From contig CM060176.1 in NCBI GenBank assembly GCA_030549775.1, positions 96,277,815 through 96,341,814 of the forward strand: a DNA stretch of 64,000 bases. Direction: 5' to 3'. The position numbers and the translations under genes are program-made. The DNA comes from Tamarix chinensis. Its lineage: Eukaryota > Streptophyta > Magnoliopsida > Caryophyllales > Tamaricaceae. The notes under the pieces are model-generated. The model made no database searches and was not told the origin of the DNA. It saw nothing but the letters and a program-made list of their open reading frames with translations. How positions within the stretch are numbered: position 1 is the stretch's first letter; every line of letters begins with the position of its first letter. This document shows, in pieces, positions 59,307-64,000 of this stretch.

Positions 59307-60801
59307 AGGTTAGAATAATAATTACACTAAATAAATTATACTTAAAGGCTAGGAAGGCTTAGGGCACAACCTAGTAAGAGTGGTAGCTAAGTGGTGGCAA
59401 CGACGGTGGCGGTGGTGGTGGAAAAGGTGGTTTGGAGAAGGTGGTATTTTAGGGCTAGAAGAGAGAGAGTGATATGGTGGTTGTAGTGAAGGTGGACTCT
59501 GTGGGTGGAGAGGGTTGGAGTGGTGGTGGTGTTGCAGCAAGTGTGGCAGCGTAGGTGGTGGTGGTTGTGGTTTTTGAGGGTGGTGGAGAAGGAGAGGGAT
59601 AAAGGGATAAGGGAAGGTAGGGGAGGCTTTGGTGGTTGATTGGGTGGCAAGAAAGGTGGTAATTGTGCGGAGGAGGCGGCGCACGGTTGCGATGGATGCA
59701 AAGGGGTAGGTCGAGCAACCAACTTTACATGGTTGGGGTGGCTTTTGTAGGGTGAACCAGGGGTGGTGAATTGCTTGGTTTGGTGGAGGGTAATGCAAGG
59801 AAGGGTTTGGGTGGTGTTTTAGGTGGTGGTGTTGTGCGGCAGCGGTCGGGGTGACATTTGAAGTGGTGGTAGTGCAAATACACGGGAAAATCTAGGCAGG
59901 GTAAATAAGCTCAAATGGGATCAGTAGGGGGTATTTATAGGTCAATAGAGGAAGGATAAGACAAAGGGGGAAGAAGACAAAGGGGAAAGTGAGGCAAGGC
60001 TCACCAATCGATGGTGGCAAGCCGGTACGAGCCTGCAAAATCATAAGGTGCAATTGGTAGGGGAGAGAAAGGAAGGGGGAAATGACACACAGGGAAGGAG
60101 ATACAAGGCAGTTCGGGGCTTGAAAGGGAAAGGAAATGGATGGGGGAGAGAGGGGAGAGGTGTAGGATGATGTGCAGTGGTAGAGGAGAGAACAATGGCA
60201 GAGTTGCAGTCCAACTTGCAACACTAGGACGGGGAGAAGGGAGGAGGAAGAAGAAAGATTGGGTCGGCTGGCTAGGGGAAAAGAAAAGGAAAGAAAAGAA
60301 AGGGAGGGAACCAGCAAGTGAGGGAGGAGAAAAAAAAAAGAACGACCCAGACTGGGCAATGCAGGGGAAGAGAAGAGAGGGAGGGGAAGTTGGGTCGGGC
60401 GTGGCCTAATCTGGAGAGGAAGGGGAGAAAAAGAAAAAGGAGAAAAGAAGGAAGAAAAAGGAAAAAGGAAGGAAAAAGGAAAAAAGACAAAAGAAGAAGA
60501 AGGAAAAATAGGTTGGTTGGAGTGTTTAGGATATTTTGGTATTTTTAAATATTTAAAAATAATAAAAATTAGTAAAATAATAATTAAATTCCTTTAATTT
60601 AGGATATTTTGGGATAAATTTTCCTAAATTCTATTTTAATTAGTAAAATACCTTAATCTTCCCTAATTAAATTCTTTATTATTTTCCTCTTTTTTGTCTT
60701 AATTACTCCCATTATTTTAATAAAATAATATATTTAATTAATTTAACTAATAAATCTCTACTTTACTATAATTTCATAAATTAAGATTTTAGGGTATTAC
60801 A

Positions 60802-60878
60802 AAAGACGGACGTCAAACAAACTCAATAGACGCCTCAAAGGTCTCTTCCAAATGACCAATGTGGTTATTAAGTGCCAT
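60802..60878 (-). pseudogene. Gypsy gag, N-terminal piece
   Basis: On the minus strand ATG at 60878 starts MALNNHIGHLEETFEASIEF, followed by one TGA, then runs in frame into the piece at 56580 when copy F10 and one duplication are removed. The ATG lies 245 bp after the primer site, a normal leader length. Confidence 0.7.
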
Positions 60879-61122
60879 GATAACTAGCTAACTGCAAGAC
60901 AAAAACCTTGTTAGAAAAAATCCTTCCTAGTTTACTAATACATAATTCACATAATCACATTTCAAGGCCACCTAAGCTACCTATCCTCTATTCCTCACAA
61001 GTTGATCCGGGTTTTTGAAAGGAAATCATTTTTTTTTGAAATATGAAATAGATCACTAAAATCAGACAAGGGATCGTTGAAAAATGAATTTTTGAAAACA
61101 AAACACGGTAATAAAAACCATA

Positions 61123-61134
61123 GCTCTGATTCCA
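61123..61134 (-). other. Primer-binding site of the Gypsy element
   Basis: Minus strand TGGAATCAGAGC, 11/12 to the initiator-tRNA-Met site TGGTATCAGAGC. It is two bases from the LTR-like sequence starting at 61137 and so fixes the sense strand of the whole LTR family. Confidence 0.75.
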
Positions 61135-61136
61135 AC

Positions 61137-63018
61137 TTACAATGCTCCAATTTTTACTACTAATTTTTTTACAGCATAATCATATAAGTAAAATATTAGA
61201 GGTTACCACCGTAATTGACATAAGTCTGGTTTGTCCAACCATCCTTACATCAATCATAAGTCTAAAATCATTTATAGTAACACAAGGAAATTAAAAAGGA
61301 AGAAATATTTATAATATAAAATGAGTTTGAAGGTTAACCCTGAATTACAATAAACAAAATATAAAGTAAGAGATAACATGGATCAAGAGTCTAAAAAGGT
61401 ATCTGGGTAAATACATCAACTGCATAACATTACTCTTCACTCAAACACCTAGTGCATATAAAAGGGTCACTCATCCCTACACAGTGCATCATAAGCAACA
61501 TAGTCATCAAGAGGATCTTCTGAGACCTACACACTGAATTAGGGTCTTCTGCTTGTGGGAATGAGCAGTACCTATAAAAAGGGTGGTCGGTACACTATGT
61601 ACTAAGTAAGGGAACAATACTAATGAATTAGAGATACATATAACACATGCATTCATAATTGATGATAAGTGCACATTCAAACCAATGATACATCTCATAG
61701 GATAAATATTGATCCAGTTCTTTTTATTAGATATAACAATTTTCATCCTTTTATATACGTTGAGTTCAGGAACCCTACTATTCTTGAATCGATGGAAAGA
61801 TCTGAAGTACCTTCTTAGAGACAACATGCCAGAGTCACTATTATTATCTAATGGAACGAATATGAAAACACCACCTTCTTGGGGCAAAATGCTCTCGAGC
61901 TACTATTATCTCCTATAGAACATATATAAAAAAAATATCACATTGGTCCTAAATCACGTACTCTTCCACTTTAAATCATTAGTGTATTATCCATAGGTTA
62001 TATAGTTATACTTTCATTCACGATGAGAAGGGGGCCCACTATTCTGAATCATGTGGAACAAATTGAAACACCTTCTCAAGGCAAAACACTACCTAGCCAT
62101 TATTATCTCTGGTAGAACGGATATATAAAAACATCATATTCTCAGGATAAAACTCTCTCGAGCCACCATTATCTTTGGTGGAATAGAATAAAAACATCAT
62201 CTTAACCTTACTCACATGCTTTTTTACTATAAATGATTAATATCTTATTCATGATTAATTTATAGGCATTGAACACATTGAGGCAGATAAACACACTACT
62301 TGAGTTAAGATCCTTAATTTTCTCAAACCTTAATTTCATACTTCATTATCTCATATTGATCACTCAACCACCATTATATTATATCATTCTTATTGACATC
62401 ATATCTAAAATTCAAGGTCTAACTCCTAGGCCTTATACATAAAATAATAATCTTATCCCAAATACTACTCACGAAATTACTAAAAAACCCTAATTTCACA
62501 GGTTTGTCATAATTCTTCCCATAAGACTCATATGATTACCAAATTCAATATACATCCTTATAATGCCAACATTAGTAGCATATCCAAAATGGTGGATTAG
62601 CTATAGGGTTTTACACATGGAATAATAAGATTATCATTTTAGGTTACTATGCCCTAATTAGACTATTATTTCATTTTAAGGAACCTAAGACAAGCAACAA
62701 TCCCTCCAAAAACTTCTCAGGATATCATTATCATATTTCAATCTACCTAACACTTAAAAATAACAAAATTTCCATATTAACCCATAATTACCAAAATGTC
62801 CTTAAGGATAACCAATAACCTTTATTTTATAAAATCTCCTACCTTCAACAACCATTATTTTTCCAAATCCACCATTTATCATCATACCTCATAAATATGC
62901 TTATGTCCACTTATCATTGCTTATTTGGCCTATATCTCATGCCATACAATATATTTCCCACAAATACGTCATTAGCATAATAGAATCATATCTATACCTC
63001 TTACCCATTCTTACTTTC
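61137..63018 (-). mobile_element. 5' LTR of the Gypsy element (copy F11), partial
   Basis: Starts ttacaatgctcc, a decayed version of TGTAACACCCC. Then gaggttaccaccgtaattgac and aagtctggttt in family order, the wobble-paired hairpin TGCTTGT-GGGA-ATGAGCA (61549-61566), degenerate ccactattatct / ggtggaa modules (61785-62180), and AT-rich sequence. It is interrupted by copy R12 at 63019; its upstream end is outside the window. Confidence 0.75.
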
Positions 63019-64000
63019 TGTAATACCCCATTTTTAGAAACCTTAATTATGAATTAATAATTGTATGATTATTTATAACTATTATTTTAGGAGGTTTGGT
63101 ATTAAACGTGTTATTATTATTCATATTATTATGATAGTTTAAATATAAATTTAATTAGGTTAAAATTTGATAGAAATTGGATTATTTAATTTAATCCTAG
63201 TTTATATCTGTAAATATTATCTTAAATTATTTTACTAATAACCTTGACCCATAACCTAAAATAAATCCCTAAAATACATTCTCGACTAGTTTATATTTTT
63301 CCATTCTATTAAACACATCCCAATCCCGATTATTTTTCTCGAATTATTTTTCTACCCGATACCCTAATATATCCAAACTAAACCTAAAATAAAAATAAAA
63401 ATATTTTACTCTACCATTTTACCATCTAATATTACCTGTTGCTTACCCTGATACCCTTCCCTAGTCATTCTCCCTGTCTCCCTCATTTTCTCACCTCACT
63501 CAACCCAGCAAACATTATATACATATACATGATACATTCCTGCACACTTCACCCAACCCTCCACTTCCCATCACACTTCCCTCTCTCTTTTTTCCCTAAC
63601 TTTTCCCAACCAAATAGCCCCCATGTAGCCACCTTTTAGCACACAACCCCCAACTCCCACAACTCCCTATCTCCCCCTTGTATTTTGCCTTCAACCACAA
63701 CCAACCAAACAAACCCTGCTTTAGCCCTCTACATTGCCACCTTCCTCCTCTACACTCCTCTTTCTTTGTCCCATTTGGTTCCATCATCCCGTCCCTCCCC
63801 ATTGCAGCCACACCACACACACACACCCCTCAGCACACCACCCAACCTTTGTATCCCTTGTACTTCCCGATCACCCAACAACCTCCACTTCCCCTTCCCT
63901 GTCTCTATTTTTGTTTAATTCCCCATCCCCATCAAGCCCACCACCACTCCCATCTAGTGCAACACCTAGCAGCCATCGAGCAGCACCCATCTCCCCTCCA
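63019..64000 (+). mobile_element. Large Gypsy-family LTR, sense orientation (copy R12), runs off the window
   Basis: Starts TGTAATACCCC. For about 350 bp it aligns with the reverse complement of the end of F6 (39650-40004), including aaatttaattaggtta and gtaacctaaaa-type segments, then enters the pyrimidine-rich block (63450 onward). It lies inside copy F11 in the opposite orientation. Confidence 0.8.

Larger units (their letters stand above)
56586..60801 (-). mobile_element. Solo LTR of the large Gypsy family (copy F10), inserted in gag
   Basis: Starts TGTAACATCCCC and ends TTTTAGGGTATTACA; flanks AAAGG (56581-56585) and AAAGA (60802-60806) match at 4/5. Length is 4216 bp. Carries the double hairpin (57029-57064), cactattat modules (57275-57625), AT-rich coding-like remnants, triplet repeats (58921-59306) and a purine-rich block (59340-60510). 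It lacks the insertions found in F8 and so documents both empty sites. Confidence 0.9.
43083..61136 (-). mobile_element. Ty3/Gypsy element split by two solo LTRs of its own family
   Basis: Minus-strand order: 5' LTR (from 61137 upward), primer site (61123-61134), leader, gag piece 1 (60802-60878), [solo LTR F10], gag piece 2 with zinc knuckle (55964-56585), [solo LTR F8 with its nested copies], protease and RT (43083-44413). Deleting both insertions with one target duplication each restores a collinear gag-protease-RT order. The RT is cut off at 43083; RNase H, integrase and the 3' LTR are missing. The lineage is not certain; the RT text is chromovirus-like. Confidence 0.85.

Noticed and set aside
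59124..59318. Open frame of Met, Ile and Val runs
   Set aside because: Translation of triplet microsatellites.

Overview
This is plant nuclear DNA: AT-rich, repeat-dominated and nearly gene-free. One host gene is clearly present, an intact LSM6 (Sm-like protein 6) on the minus strand. Its three coding exons (25594-25708, 18672-18785, 18512-18558) join in phase to a 91-residue protein. The protein, the Cassandra-type TRIM and the plant L1-, Copia- and Gypsy-type remnants all point to an angiosperm with a large, transposon-rich genome. I cannot name the species.

Layout. 1-16 kb: a sense-strand (+) fragment of a large Gypsy-type LTR family, then two antisense (-) LTRs of that family (1770-7565 and 8175-15585). 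Each carries a younger copy of the same family (2187-5619 and 10642-14111). The second also carries a Cassandra TRIM whose LTRs hold a 5S-rRNA-like domain, and it splits a plus-strand LINE. 16-26 kb: a decayed ~133-bp tandem repeat, a hAT-type MITE, then LSM6. Its 6.8-kb first intron holds an L1 LINE fragment, a second TRIM and a short LTR. 27-35 kb: a decayed minus-strand Copia element with a 3' LTR, a GC-rich promoter/exon-like block, and a 27-bp minisatellite. 35-64 kb: two plus-strand family LTRs (35095, 40622), one with a nested 3.97-kb solo LTR (36036-40004, perfect ACTCT duplication) and one with a hAT element. Next is a minus-strand Gypsy element whose gag-protease-RT is split into three pieces by two solo LTRs of its own family. 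Another family LTR and an unrelated solo LTR lie inside the first of these. The Gypsy primer-binding site (61123-61134) abuts its own 5' LTR, into which a plus-strand family LTR has inserted at 63019.

The main result is that most of the window is one previously unlabelled LTR family. Its sense orientation is TGTAATACTCC...GGGGTGTTACA, the LTRs are 3.1-5.2 kb, and at least ten copies are present. They are mostly solo LTRs with 5-bp target duplications, repeatedly nested in each other. Every well-preserved copy has a pyrimidine-rich block, internal minisatellites and a pair of small hairpins. The hairpin stems show compensatory base changes between copies. Calls rest on reading the sequence by eye; no alignment or database search was run.
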